Assembly (NCBI GenBank): GCA_020636435.1
Contig: JACJXX010000002.1
Span: forward strand, 3,038,001 to 3,102,000
Reading direction: 5' to 3'
DNA: 64,000 bases
DNA from: Lewinellaceae bacterium
GTDB lineage: Bacteria; Bacteroidota; Bacteroidia; Chitinophagales; Saprospiraceae
Below the pieces are notes generated by a model, which searched no databases, was not told the DNA's origin, and was given only the letters and a program-made list of their open reading frames with translations. The position numbers and the translations under genes were made by a program. Below are positions 55,651 through 63,679 of the stretch, one piece after another; positions within the stretch are counted from its first letter, which is position 1; each line of letters starts with the position of its first letter.

Positions 55651-58600
55651 ATGCGCAGGTATTGGATACTGATATTATCGGTGCTACTCTACTCTACCCT
55701 ATCTGCCCAGCGGTACTTCCCGATCAAAGTTGATAAAAAATGGGGGCTGATCAATGCGGATGGAAGAGTCGTTCTGGCCCCGGATTACGATGCCATTGGA
55801 GAATTCAAGCGCTTCGGATACGCAGTTATGCAAAGAGACGGCCGGGTAGGCCTGCTGGCCGACGGCGGCCGCGAACTCGTCCCTCCCGAATACGACGACA
55901 TCAAGGTGCTGGATTCTACCCTCATCGCCGTAATGGACCAGGGGCAATGGATGGTGATCAACCTCTACGGTAATGTCATCCTGGAAAAGGGATACCAACG
56001 GGTGGAAGTGTGGAACGGGTTCTACCTGGCCTATATGCAAAATGGCAAGTGGGGCCTGACCGACAAGTTCGGCAACAAACTCGCCGAGCCGGTGTACGAC
56101 GACATCCAATCGGAAGAAGGCCATTATTTCATCACCACCCGGGCCAACCACCTGGGCCTGCTGTCGGGCACCGGCAGGGAGATTTTGCCCAACGAGGCCA
56201 ATGAAATCCGCTTTTTCAGCGACAGCCTCTTCTTCTACCGCTCCGGCAACCTCTGGGGAGCAATCGACTTCTACGGCATTCGGGTGATCCCTGCGGAGTA
56301 CCGGGCATTCAGCCGCATATCGGACGGATTCATCAAACTCTCCAAAAACGATGAGCAATTCGTCTACTCCATAGCCTGCTCCCGCATCATTTCCGACGGC
56401 AGCTACGACGATTATTACTCCTTCTCCAAACGGTACGTCATCACCAAGAAAAAACGGCAGTTGGGCCTGCTCGACTGGTGCGGCAACGAGGTGCTGCCCG
56501 CTGCCTACAACGAAATACAGGCCTATGACAAAAAGCTCTTCCGCGTCAATTTCCAGGGGCAGTGGGGCGTCGTTAAGGCCGGCGGCATCTCCGTCATTCC
56601 TTTTGAATACGAATACATCACCCCCCTTCGCTCCCGGGCCTGCGTGGTCAAGAAAAACGGCCTTTTCGGGATCGTCAATTTCCAGGGCGAAGAGGTGGCC
56701 CCTCCGGTTTACCACCGCATCGAACTGGATGAGCACCAGGCCCGGGCCTACCGGCAGCAGGCCGGCGGCGAAGGCGAGGCCCTGACCGTGCTGCGGCTGG
56801 ATGAAGAAGGAAAAATCCGCGACACCAGCAACTTCCAGAAGCACTTTCAGGTCAACATCACCGGCAACGCGCCCGGAAACGGAGCGGCATCGGAAAGCAG
56901 CGCCAACGATTACCTGCTCGGAAAGTTCGAATGGTTCTACTCTCCCCGGGAAGACCGCTGGGGGCTGCGCCGCCTGCAGGACGGGGAAGCGCAGATCGAA
57001 CCCAAGTTCCACACCGTTCAGGTAGAACGGAGCCTGGGGTTCACCCTGGTCGGCATTGAAAAACCAGAACGCTACGAGTTTGAGCGCACAACTTTCCGCT
57101 TCGACATCGCCTACGGCCTGGTCAGCAACGAACTGGGCCTGCTGGTCACGGAAATGGACTTTTGGGATGTTCGCTTCGAAGACTTCCGCCGGGGCTACCC
57201 CGTTGCCCGCTGCGTCTTCTCCAACGGCCGCCACGGGCTGGTCGACAACATCGGCCGCATCGTGCGGAAAGACATGGCTTACCTGGGCGACTTCGTCGAC
57301 GGCGCCGCCCGCTTCAGTTTCGCCGGGCGCCTGTCCGGCAGCATGAAACCGGAGCGCAGCCTGTCCAAGCTGCGCACCTACCTCAACGGGCTGTCCAGCC
57401 CCAGCGTCATGCTCGATTATACGCAGTACGACCAGCTTTTTCGCCACGACGCCTCCCTGACCTGCGAGGGCTGCGAATGGGGCTACATCGACACGGCCGG
57501 GCAGGTGATCGTGCCGCCTCAGTACACCTATGCCAAGGATTTCATCAACGAGGTGGGCATCGTGGAATGCCGCGGCAAATGGGGCATGGTCAACCGCGAC
57601 GCCGACGTGCTCATCCCCTGCCGCTACGATGGCGTTCAGTTCTTGGAGAATACGGGCAATAAAATCGTCCGGGTTTACATAAGCGAACCCAAATACGGCC
57701 TGATCGACACCCTGGGGCAGCTGACGGTCAGCGCTGTCTACGACGAGATCGGCTCCTTCCGGGAAGGCCGCCTGGCGGTCAAGCGCAACGGCCTGTGGGG
57801 CTTCGTCGACCGCGACGGCCTGGAGGTCATCCCCTGCCGGTTCCGGGAGGTGCAGAACTTCAGCGGCGGCCTGGCCGCCGCCAAGCTGGGCAACGGCTGG
57901 GGCTTCGTCGACAAGCAGGGCGATGTGGCCGTAGACTTCCTCTACCGCCGGGCAGGCAACTTCCAGAACGGGCTGGCCTGGGTATATGCTGAGGAAGGGG
58001 TGGGTTACATCAACGCCAAAGGCGCCTTCGTCGTCCCTCCCAGGTTCGACAAGGGCTTTGACTTCAGCCGGGGCATCGCCCGGGTGGTCGTCAACAACGA
58101 ATACGGCCTGATCGACACCCTGGGGCATTTCGCCCAGCGGCCCCGTTACTCCGAAATCCAGGAGTTCAACGAGCACGGCCTGGCGGTGGTGCGCTACGGC
58201 AACAGCAGCGTCCGCTACGGCCTGGCCGGCCGCGACGGAGAGCTGATCACCAGCCTCAACCTGCGGGAAATACAGCCCTTCAGCGAAGGGCTGGCCGCCG
58301 TGAAGTACAAGGACGGCTACGGCTTCATCGACACCACCGGCCGACTGGCGATACCGGATATCTACTCCAAAGTATCCCCCTTCTCCGAAGGGCTGGCCGC
58401 CGTGCAGAAGGACGGCGCCTGCGGCTACATCAATCACAAGGGGGAAGTGGTGGTGCCTTTCGACTATTCCAAATGCCTGGATTTCAGCGGCGGCAAAGCC
58501 GTCGTCTACAAGGGCATCCGCAAGGCCGGCCTGATCGACCGCCAGGGCAACCTGCTGATCGAACCCAGCCTCGACCGCATGCTGGCCTTCCAGGAAGGGC

Positions 58601-58983
58601 GCGGCCTGGTGCGCGACGAAAAATACCGCTTCTACTACATCACCGAACAGGCCCACCTCTATGACGGCTACTACGAGAAGGCCACCGAGTTCAAGCACGG
58701 CGTCGCCGTGGTGCAGGTCGACGGCAAATGGGGCATCATCAACCAGAAGGGCATTGAGCTCATCCCGCCGAAATACGACAAGATCGAAAACTTCGAAGAG
58801 GGCTATGCCAAGGTGCGCATCCAGGGCTTCAACGGCCTGGCCAGCCTCAACGGCGACCTGATCGTGCAGCCCGACTACGAGTACATCAGCTACGCCGGCG
58901 ACGGCCTCTTCCGCGTCGAGCAGGGGGATAAGATTGGGTACTTTGATATGGATGGGCACTGGGTGTGGGATTTGAGGAAGTAA
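55651..58983 (+). CDS. WG-repeat protein, secreted
   Basis: The protein has 1110 residues with a signal peptide (WILILSVLLYSTLSAQ). About two dozen WG repeats follow nearly end to end, with cores such as KKWGLINADGRVVLAPDYD, KWGLTDKFGNKLAEPVYDD, LWGFVDRDGLEVIPCRF and KWGIINQKGIELIPPKYD. Each unit is about 40-50 residues. A non-WG insertion with FQKHFQVNITGN lies near 390-415. WG repeats are thought to form beta-propeller or solenoid binding surfaces; the function is unknown. No T9SS sorting domain is present. A long antisense frame over this gene is a codon-bias artefact. Confidence 0.9.
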   Translation: MRRYWILILSVLLYSTLSAQRYFPIKVDKKWGLINADGRVVLAPDYDAIGEFKRFGYAVMQRDGRVGLLADGGRELVPPEYDDIKVLDSTLIAVMDQGQWMVINLYGNVILEKGYQRVEVWNGFYLAYMQNGKWGLTDKFGNKLAEPVYDDIQSEEGHYFITTRANHLGLLSGTGREILPNEANEIRFFSDSLFFYRSGNLWGAIDFYGIRVIPAEYRAFSRISDGFIKLSKNDEQFVYSIACSRIISDGSYDDYYSFSKRYVITKKKRQLGLLDWCGNEVLPAAYNEIQAYDKKLFRVNFQGQWGVVKAGGISVIPFEYEYITPLRSRACVVKKNGLFGIVNFQGEEVAPPVYHRIELDEHQARAYRQQAGGEGEALTVLRLDEEGKIRDTSNFQKHFQVNITGNAPGNGAASESSANDYLLGKFEWFYSPREDRWGLRRLQDGEAQIEPKFHTVQVERSLGFTLVGIEKPERYEFERTTFRFDIAYGLVSNELGLLVTEMDFWDVRFEDFRRGYPVARCVFSNGRHGLVDNIGRIVRKDMAYLGDFVDGAARFSFAGRLSGSMKPERSLSKLRTYLNGLSSPSVMLDYTQYDQLFRHDASLTCEGCEWGYIDTAGQVIVPPQYTYAKDFINEVGIVECRGKWGMVNRDADVLIPCRYDGVQFLENTGNKIVRVYISEPKYGLIDTLGQLTVSAVYDEIGSFREGRLAVKRNGLWGFVDRDGLEVIPCRFREVQNFSGGLAAAKLGNGWGFVDKQGDVAVDFLYRRAGNFQNGLAWVYAEEGVGYINAKGAFVVPPRFDKGFDFSRGIARVVVNNEYGLIDTLGHFAQRPRYSEIQEFNEHGLAVVRYGNSSVRYGLAGRDGELITSLNLREIQPFSEGLAAVKYKDGYGFIDTTGRLAIPDIYSKVSPFSEGLAAVQKDGACGYINHKGEVVVPFDYSKCLDFSGGKAVVYKGIRKAGLIDRQGNLLIEPSLDRMLAFQEGRGLVRDEKYRFYYITEQAHLYDGYYEKATEFKHGVAVVQVDGKWGIINQKGIELIPPKYDKIENFEEGYAKVRIQGFNGLASLNGDLIVQPDYEYISYAGDGLFRVEQGDKIGYFDMDGHWVWDLRK

Positions 58984-59030
58984 ACCGTTTGTGTAAGTGT
59001 GTAAAGGTGTAAAAGTGTAAAAGTGTAAAA
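58984..59030. repeat. Octamer tandem repeat (gtgtaaaa)
   Basis: About five 8-bp units (gtgtaagt, gtgtaaag, then three gtgtaaaa) begin right after the stop of the WG-repeat gene. Confidence 0.9.
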
Positions 59031-59134
59031 GTGGGGCCAGTGCGAATAATTCCACTTTGGGGCTCAACCTGCCGGGTTTCGGGGTGATCCTGTATAGTTG
59101 AACCCGGCAGCGTTTTCAGCCTTTAACAACTACA

Positions 59135-59316
59135 TCACCACAAATTCACCGAATCGTAGACCGTCACTTTTTCCCACAGCTCCCGGGATTCAGCAATGAA
59201 CAGCTTATTGTCCTATTCATTTGTTCTGTTTTTTCAGGTGCGTTTTCGTTATTAGCTGTCTGGGCATTGGCGAAAAAGCAAACGAGGCTGAAGGCAAGAA
59301 GGAAAGTGTTTTTCAT
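59135..59316 (-). pseudogene. Small secreted protein, probably frameshifted remnant
   Basis: On the minus strand, the ATG at 59316 opens a clear signal peptide (MKNTFLLAFSLVCFFANAQ) and reads to a stop at 59164, giving 50 residues. From about 59210 a second frame reads DNKLFIAESRELWEKVTVYD and ends at 59135, with a more protein-like composition than the end of the first frame. This suggests a short exported protein broken by a frameshift. The alternative is an intact 50-residue exported peptide ending at 59164. Confidence 0.5.
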
Positions 59317-59444
59317 AGATTTTCTGCGAAGCTTTTTTGGTTAGAAAACGAGCAATTTTACTTGAAAATACCACTAATATTGCCGATAATTCGGAAGCAG
59401 ATCAAAAAATAGTAATTTATTTATTCTGAATTTTGTTTGGAACA

Positions 59445-59480
59445 CGCCCGTCTGCTGTGCCAGCATGGCCGGCAGAGATT
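59445..59480 (+). repeat. Left 36-bp inverted repeat flanking the Roco-TIR gene
   Basis: The segment starts cgcccgtctgctgtgccag and is the reverse complement of 63525-63560 with two mismatches in 36. The pair brackets the LRR-Roc-COR-TIR gene at a distance of about 4.1 kb. Confidence 0.8.
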
Positions 59481-59539
59481 ATGGGAATTAGGCGGGCCTG
59501 TACAGATTTGGGAACTTGTTAAATTCGAAATGTTCGCGA

Positions 59540-59587
59540 GCGTCTACAAGACGCGATGCGGCGGAACTTGCCAGTCTCCAGACTGGC
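59540..59587. repeat. REP-like hairpin pair
   Basis: Two perfect short hairpins lie side by side. The first is gcgtctacaagacgc (59540-59554, 6-bp stem); the second is gccagtctccagactggc (59570-59587, 8-bp stem). Paired GC-rich hairpins of this kind are typical of repetitive extragenic palindromes. Apart from this and the repeats and the remnant gene described here, nothing was seen in 58984-59745. Confidence 0.7.
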
Positions 59588-59745
59588 GTAAATCAGCATA
59601 TTTAATAATTATTGAACAGGACCAAAGCGCTGATCTATGATGAAGAGTTGGTTAGTTGATAAAGTGCCCCTGAGCCTCCAAACCCGCGGAAATCTGCTGC
59701 ATCCGCGTCATCCGTGTTCTATCTTCTCACACAAAACCCAGCCCC

Positions 59746-62700
59746 ATGTCTGAACTAGCCCTGCAACTCATCCGCGAAGCCAAAAAGAAGAAACTCAAAA
59801 GCCTCAACCTCGGCAACTGTGGGCTGACGGAACTGCCGAGGGAGTTGTTTGAATTGGTGTGGCTGGAGGAACTTGTGGTGAGTAATGAGCAGTGGGATAA
59901 GGAGAAAAAAGAATGGATGAAACCCAATCCCGGAGCGCCGAACCGGCTGACGGAATTACCCTTAGAAATAAGCAGGCTGAAGCAATTGAGGAAGCTCGAT
60001 ATTTCCGGGCATTATAATGGGAAATGGGAGATAAAAAACATTAGCCCAGTGCAGCAGCTGATTCAATTGAAAGAATTTAAATTCAGTTATAACCAGGTCA
60101 GCGACATCGCCCCACTCCAAAAACTCACGCAACTGACTCAGTTGGACTTTAGCGAAAACCAGGTCAGCGACATCGCTCCACTCCGAAAACTCACCCAACT
60201 GAATCTGTTGTCCTTTGGCTCCAACCCGGTCAGCAACATCGCTCCACTCCAAAAACTAAACCAACTGACTCAGTTGTACTTTTGGAACAATCAGATAAGC
60301 GACATCGCTCCACTCCGAAAACTCACCCAACTGACTCAGTTGGTCTTTATAGACAACCAGGTCAACAACATTAGCCCCCTCCAAAACCTCTCGCAACTGA
60401 CTCAGGTGTACTTTCGCTCCAACCAGGTCAGCGACATCAGCCCCCTCCAAAACCTCTCGCAACTGACTCAGGTGTCCTTCTGGCACAACCAGGTCAGCGA
60501 CATCAGCCCCCTCCAAAACCTCTCGCAACTGACTCAGGTGTCCTTTCGCTCCAACCAGGTCAGCGACATCAGCCCCCTCCAAAACCTCTCGCAACTGACT
60601 CAGGTGGACTTTAGCTCCAACCAGGTCAGCGACATCAGCCCCCTCCAAAACCTCTCGCAACTGACTCAGGTGGACTTTAGCTCCAACCAGGTCAGCGACA
60701 TTAGCCCCCTAAAATCGCTGGATAAAATAACCCAACTAAAATTAGATAATAATCGAATCAAAGACATTAAGCCCCTACTCCACTTATTCCGCAAGGGGTA
60801 TCCCGTGAAACAAGAATTGGAATACAATGAAAAAGGCATCACCCTCTACGCCAACCCCCTCTGCATCCCCCCACCCGAGATCGCTGCCCTCGGCACCGAA
60901 GCCATTCTCTCCTACTTCGAGCAGCCCTACGCGCCCCTCAATGAAGCCAAGGTCATCCTCGTTGGCGAAGGGGCCTGTGGCAAGACTTCCCTGATCAAGG
61001 CCATGCTGGGCGAAACCTTCGATCCACACGAAGACCAAACCCACGGCGTGCGCATCCGCCGGGAGCCCATCAAAATCAATAAGGAAAACGTCACCATCCA
61101 CTTCTGGGATTTCGGCGGTCAGGAGATCATGCACGCCACCCATCAGTTTTTCCTCTCCAAACGCTCGGTATATGTATTGGTGCTGGACAGCCGAAAGGAT
61201 GAAAAGGCGGAGTACTGGCTGAAGCGCATCCAAAGCTTCGGCGGCGACTCGCCGGTGATCGTAGTGTTGAACAAAATCGACCAGCATCCTTCCTTTCGGG
61301 TCAATGAGCAGTTCCTGCAGGAGAAGTATCCTTTTATTCAGGATTTTTTCCGCCTGTCCTGCAAAACCGCAGAAGGGCTGGAAAGATTTCGGGAAAAACT
61401 CTGGTCGGAAGTCTGGGACTTGCCCATGCGGGAGGCCCACCTGCCGGATAAATGGCACGGCGCCAAGCGGGCCTTCGAAGAGATGGAGGAGGACTACATC
61501 AGCTACGAGCAGTTCCGTGAAAAGTGCCGGGCGCAGGACATTACCGAAGAAAAAGAACAGAATATCCTGCTGGAATACCTCAACGACCTGGGCATCGTGC
61601 TGCACTACGAAAAGCTGCGCCTGCACGACACCCAGGTGCTCAACCCCCTCTGGCTAACCAACGGCGTATACCGCATCATCAACTCCCCCATCGTATCGGA
61701 GCAGGATGGCCGCTTTTCCATCCACCAGCTCAACGACATCATCAACGACCCGCGCTACCAGCCGGAAAACCCCAAGGCCGAGCAAAACATACAGCAATAC
61801 CAGGCGCCAAAGCGGCGGCCCCGCTACCCCGAAAACAAGCTGTTTTTTATCGCACAGATGATGCGTCAATTCGAACTCTGCTTCCCCTTCGATGAAAAGC
61901 AGGAGCAGTACATCGTGCCCGACCTGCTGCCGGTGCCTCAAAATACCCTGTCTTTTGCTCCGGATGAAAAGGTCATCCGCTTTGTGGTGGAGTACCCGGA
62001 ATTTCTGCCCGACACCGTCTTCCCCCGCCTGATGGTGCGCCTGCACCAATACCTGATGGAAGAACGGCAGTGGCGCAATGGCATGGTGCTCCAGGAAAAC
62101 GTGCTCTTCCAGTCCCGCGCCAATGTGGTGGTCGACAAGGAAGCCCGAAAAATACAGCTGCAACTGGCGGGCGAGCGCCGCCGGGATTTTCTCACCTTCA
62201 TCCGGCAGTCGCTGAAAGACATTCACAGCAGCTTCGCCGAGCTGAAATCCGAGGAACTCATCCCCCTGCCGGACCCACTCGATGGGCAAACCCAATATGT
62301 CGATTACAAGGAACTGATCGGCTACGAAAAAGAGCGCATCGAAGACTACTTCTCCGGCAAACTGGGAAAACGCTACAAGGTGGCAGGCCTACTGAATGGC
62401 ATCGAGTCCCCCGAAGTACGGCAGTATGATTATCCCCTCAAAGCTTTTATCTCCTACAGCCACCAAGACCTTCCTTACATGGAAGCCCTAAAAACGGCCC
62501 TCAGCCCTCTGCTCCGCTCCAATAAAGTACAGCTGTGGGACGACGGCTGCCTCCTGCCCGGCGAACCCTGGGAGGACAAAATCTACCAACAACTAGCAGA
62601 TGCTGACATGGTCTTTTGCCTCATCAGCCAGGATTTCATCGCCTCCGAATTTTGTTACAACAACGAGCTATCCGCCGCCCTGGCCGCTCACCGAAAAGGC

Positions 62701-62925
62701 GAAAAGCAGGTCATCCCCATCCGCATCCGCGAATGCCTCTGGGATAAGCTGGAAATCAGCCAGCTCCAGGGCCTGCCCGCCCAATGGATGGCCAACCCCA
62801 AAGAGGACGCTGCCTGGACAGAGATCGCCCGGGGCGTGGAAAAGGTGATCATAACCTTGCAAAAGCGGAAGCAGCGCCGGGCTGGAGAGCGGGAGATGCC
62901 GTTTGGGAAGCGGGGGGATAGTTGA
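59746..62925 (+). CDS. LRR-Roc-COR-TIR protein (Roco family, predicted immune/death receptor)
   Basis: The protein has 1059 residues. Residues 1-350 are leucine-rich repeats of the 22-residue SDS22 type (ISPLQNLSQLTQVDFSSNQVSD). The Roc GTPase domain covers about 400-560: P-loop VGEGACGKTSL, switch DFGGQE and the specificity motif NKID. COR follows to about 890. A TIR domain spans about 897-1045 (KAFISYSHQDLPYMEAL, then SEFCYNNELSAAL, where Glu974 matches the catalytic position of NAD-cleaving TIRs). The likely scheme is ligand sensing by the LRRs, a GTP-dependent switch and NAD+ depletion; this is inference from family knowledge. Inverted repeats flank the gene. Confidence 0.93.
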   Translation: MSELALQLIREAKKKKLKSLNLGNCGLTELPRELFELVWLEELVVSNEQWDKEKKEWMKPNPGAPNRLTELPLEISRLKQLRKLDISGHYNGKWEIKNISPVQQLIQLKEFKFSYNQVSDIAPLQKLTQLTQLDFSENQVSDIAPLRKLTQLNLLSFGSNPVSNIAPLQKLNQLTQLYFWNNQISDIAPLRKLTQLTQLVFIDNQVNNISPLQNLSQLTQVYFRSNQVSDISPLQNLSQLTQVSFWHNQVSDISPLQNLSQLTQVSFRSNQVSDISPLQNLSQLTQVDFSSNQVSDISPLQNLSQLTQVDFSSNQVSDISPLKSLDKITQLKLDNNRIKDIKPLLHLFRKGYPVKQELEYNEKGITLYANPLCIPPPEIAALGTEAILSYFEQPYAPLNEAKVILVGEGACGKTSLIKAMLGETFDPHEDQTHGVRIRREPIKINKENVTIHFWDFGGQEIMHATHQFFLSKRSVYVLVLDSRKDEKAEYWLKRIQSFGGDSPVIVVLNKIDQHPSFRVNEQFLQEKYPFIQDFFRLSCKTAEGLERFREKLWSEVWDLPMREAHLPDKWHGAKRAFEEMEEDYISYEQFREKCRAQDITEEKEQNILLEYLNDLGIVLHYEKLRLHDTQVLNPLWLTNGVYRIINSPIVSEQDGRFSIHQLNDIINDPRYQPENPKAEQNIQQYQAPKRRPRYPENKLFFIAQMMRQFELCFPFDEKQEQYIVPDLLPVPQNTLSFAPDEKVIRFVVEYPEFLPDTVFPRLMVRLHQYLMEERQWRNGMVLQENVLFQSRANVVVDKEARKIQLQLAGERRRDFLTFIRQSLKDIHSSFAELKSEELIPLPDPLDGQTQYVDYKELIGYEKERIEDYFSGKLGKRYKVAGLLNGIESPEVRQYDYPLKAFISYSHQDLPYMEALKTALSPLLRSNKVQLWDDGCLLPGEPWEDKIYQQLADADMVFCLISQDFIASEFCYNNELSAALAAHRKGEKQVIPIRIRECLWDKLEISQLQGLPAQWMANPKEDAAWTEIARGVEKVIITLQKRKQRRAGEREMPFGKRGDS
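60373..60702 (+). repeat. Five nearly identical 66-bp LRR-coding units
   Basis: Units start at 60373, 60439, 60505, 60571 and 60637, each 66 bp and encoding 22 residues. Differences cluster at the codons for two to four residues after TQV (YFRS, SFWH, SFRS, DFSS, DFSS). Upstream units (60109-60372) have the same period but are more diverged. Confidence 0.95.
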
Positions 62926-62932
62926 TAGGTTG

Positions 62933-62970
62933 ATTTTACCCGTCTTCGCTGAAGCTCAGCCGGGTAAAAT
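62933..62970 (+). terminator. Hairpin after the Roco-TIR gene
   Basis: The stem attttacccg (62933-62942) pairs exactly with cgggtaaaat (62961-62970), and the 18-base loop can form a small inner cttc/gaag pair. It starts eight bases after the stop codon. Confidence 0.5.
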
Positions 62971-62983
62971 GGGTTGATTGTAG

Positions 62984-63119
62984 CTTCTCAATATATGGAA
63001 TAAACCTGTCGTCCTTACAGGACTAAAACAACGCTAAATCCCATTTCCAGGGCCTCATGGCCCTGGCAACGGCCTTTCGTCCTTACAGGACTGGCAGCAA
63101 AACGACATTTATTGAGAAG
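62984..63119. repeat. Palindromic MITE-like element A
   Basis: The ends cttctcaata (62984-62993) and tattgagaag (63110-63119) are complementary. Inside, the 16-mer tcgtccttacaggact is directly repeated (63009-63024 and 63077-63092). They flank a perfect 8-bp hairpin, ccagggcc/ggccctgg, at 63047-63066. Confidence 0.7.
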
Positions 63120-63145
63120 TTACGGTTGATTGGCCTTAATACTAC

Positions 63146-63399
63146 TTTGTCACTTTAAAATTTCGCAGGCTTGGAGAACCTGGAGCGCGGGCCTGGAGGC
63201 CACCACCATTAAGTTAAGGCCAAGAGAAGCCGCGCTATCAACTGGCGACTCCCTCCTTCGGCGGGCGAAGAAAGTTCGCCTGTTGATTTTAGTGGCTTCT
63301 CGAAGTCGAAAGGCGAGCTTGAAGTCGCCTTCCGACAAGCCCCACAGCTTAACTTAATGACATTGGCCTGGAGGCCCGCGCTCCTGTTAAAGTGACAAA
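63146..63399. repeat. Palindromic MITE-like element B
   Basis: The ends tttgtcactttaa (63146-63158) and ttaaagtgacaaa (63387-63399) are perfect complements. Further paired blocks follow inward: ggagcgcgggcct (63182-63194) with 63372-63384, and cattaagttaag (63207-63218) with 63348-63359. A nested gagaagcc/ggcttctc stem is in the centre. No real coding frame is present, so it could be a non-autonomous element or encode a structured RNA. Confidence 0.75.
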
Positions 63400-63524
63400 A
63401 TAAATTGCACAATTTATACTGATCTTTGGGACTGTTCATTTTTCTGTGTCTTCTGAAAACGCCCCTTGATTTTCAGTGATTTGCGAACATCATACAAACC
63501 CCGCATCGCTCCCAAACCCGCGGA

Positions 63525-63560
63525 AATCCCTGCCGGCCATGCTGGCACAGCAGGCGGGCG
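63525..63560 (-). repeat. Right 36-bp inverted repeat flanking the Roco-TIR gene
   Basis: This is the partner of 59445-59480, matching 34 of 36 bases in inverted orientation. It lies within a low-complexity stretch (63510-63675) that repeats aacccgcggaaatc and cgcgtcatccgcgttc. The same phrases, in the same orientation, precede the Roco-TIR gene at about 59683-59730. Confidence 0.8.
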
Positions 63561-63679
63561 CCCAATCCGCGTCATCCGCGTTCCAATCCCCCCCGTTCCT
63601 TTTCTGGCAGACCGAACAGCAGCCCCTTAGTCTCCCAAACCCGCGAAAATCCGCCCCATCCGCGTCATCCGCGTTCCCA

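Noticed and set aside
55699..59067. A 1122-codon open frame antisense to the WG-repeat gene
   Set aside because: It lies on the complement of a gene with strong repeats and GC-rich codons, which suppress antisense stops. Its product is low in motif content and has no start context or family features.
63209..63439. Short minus-strand frame in element B
   Set aside because: It consists of the inverted-repeat arms and has no start context or recognisable product.
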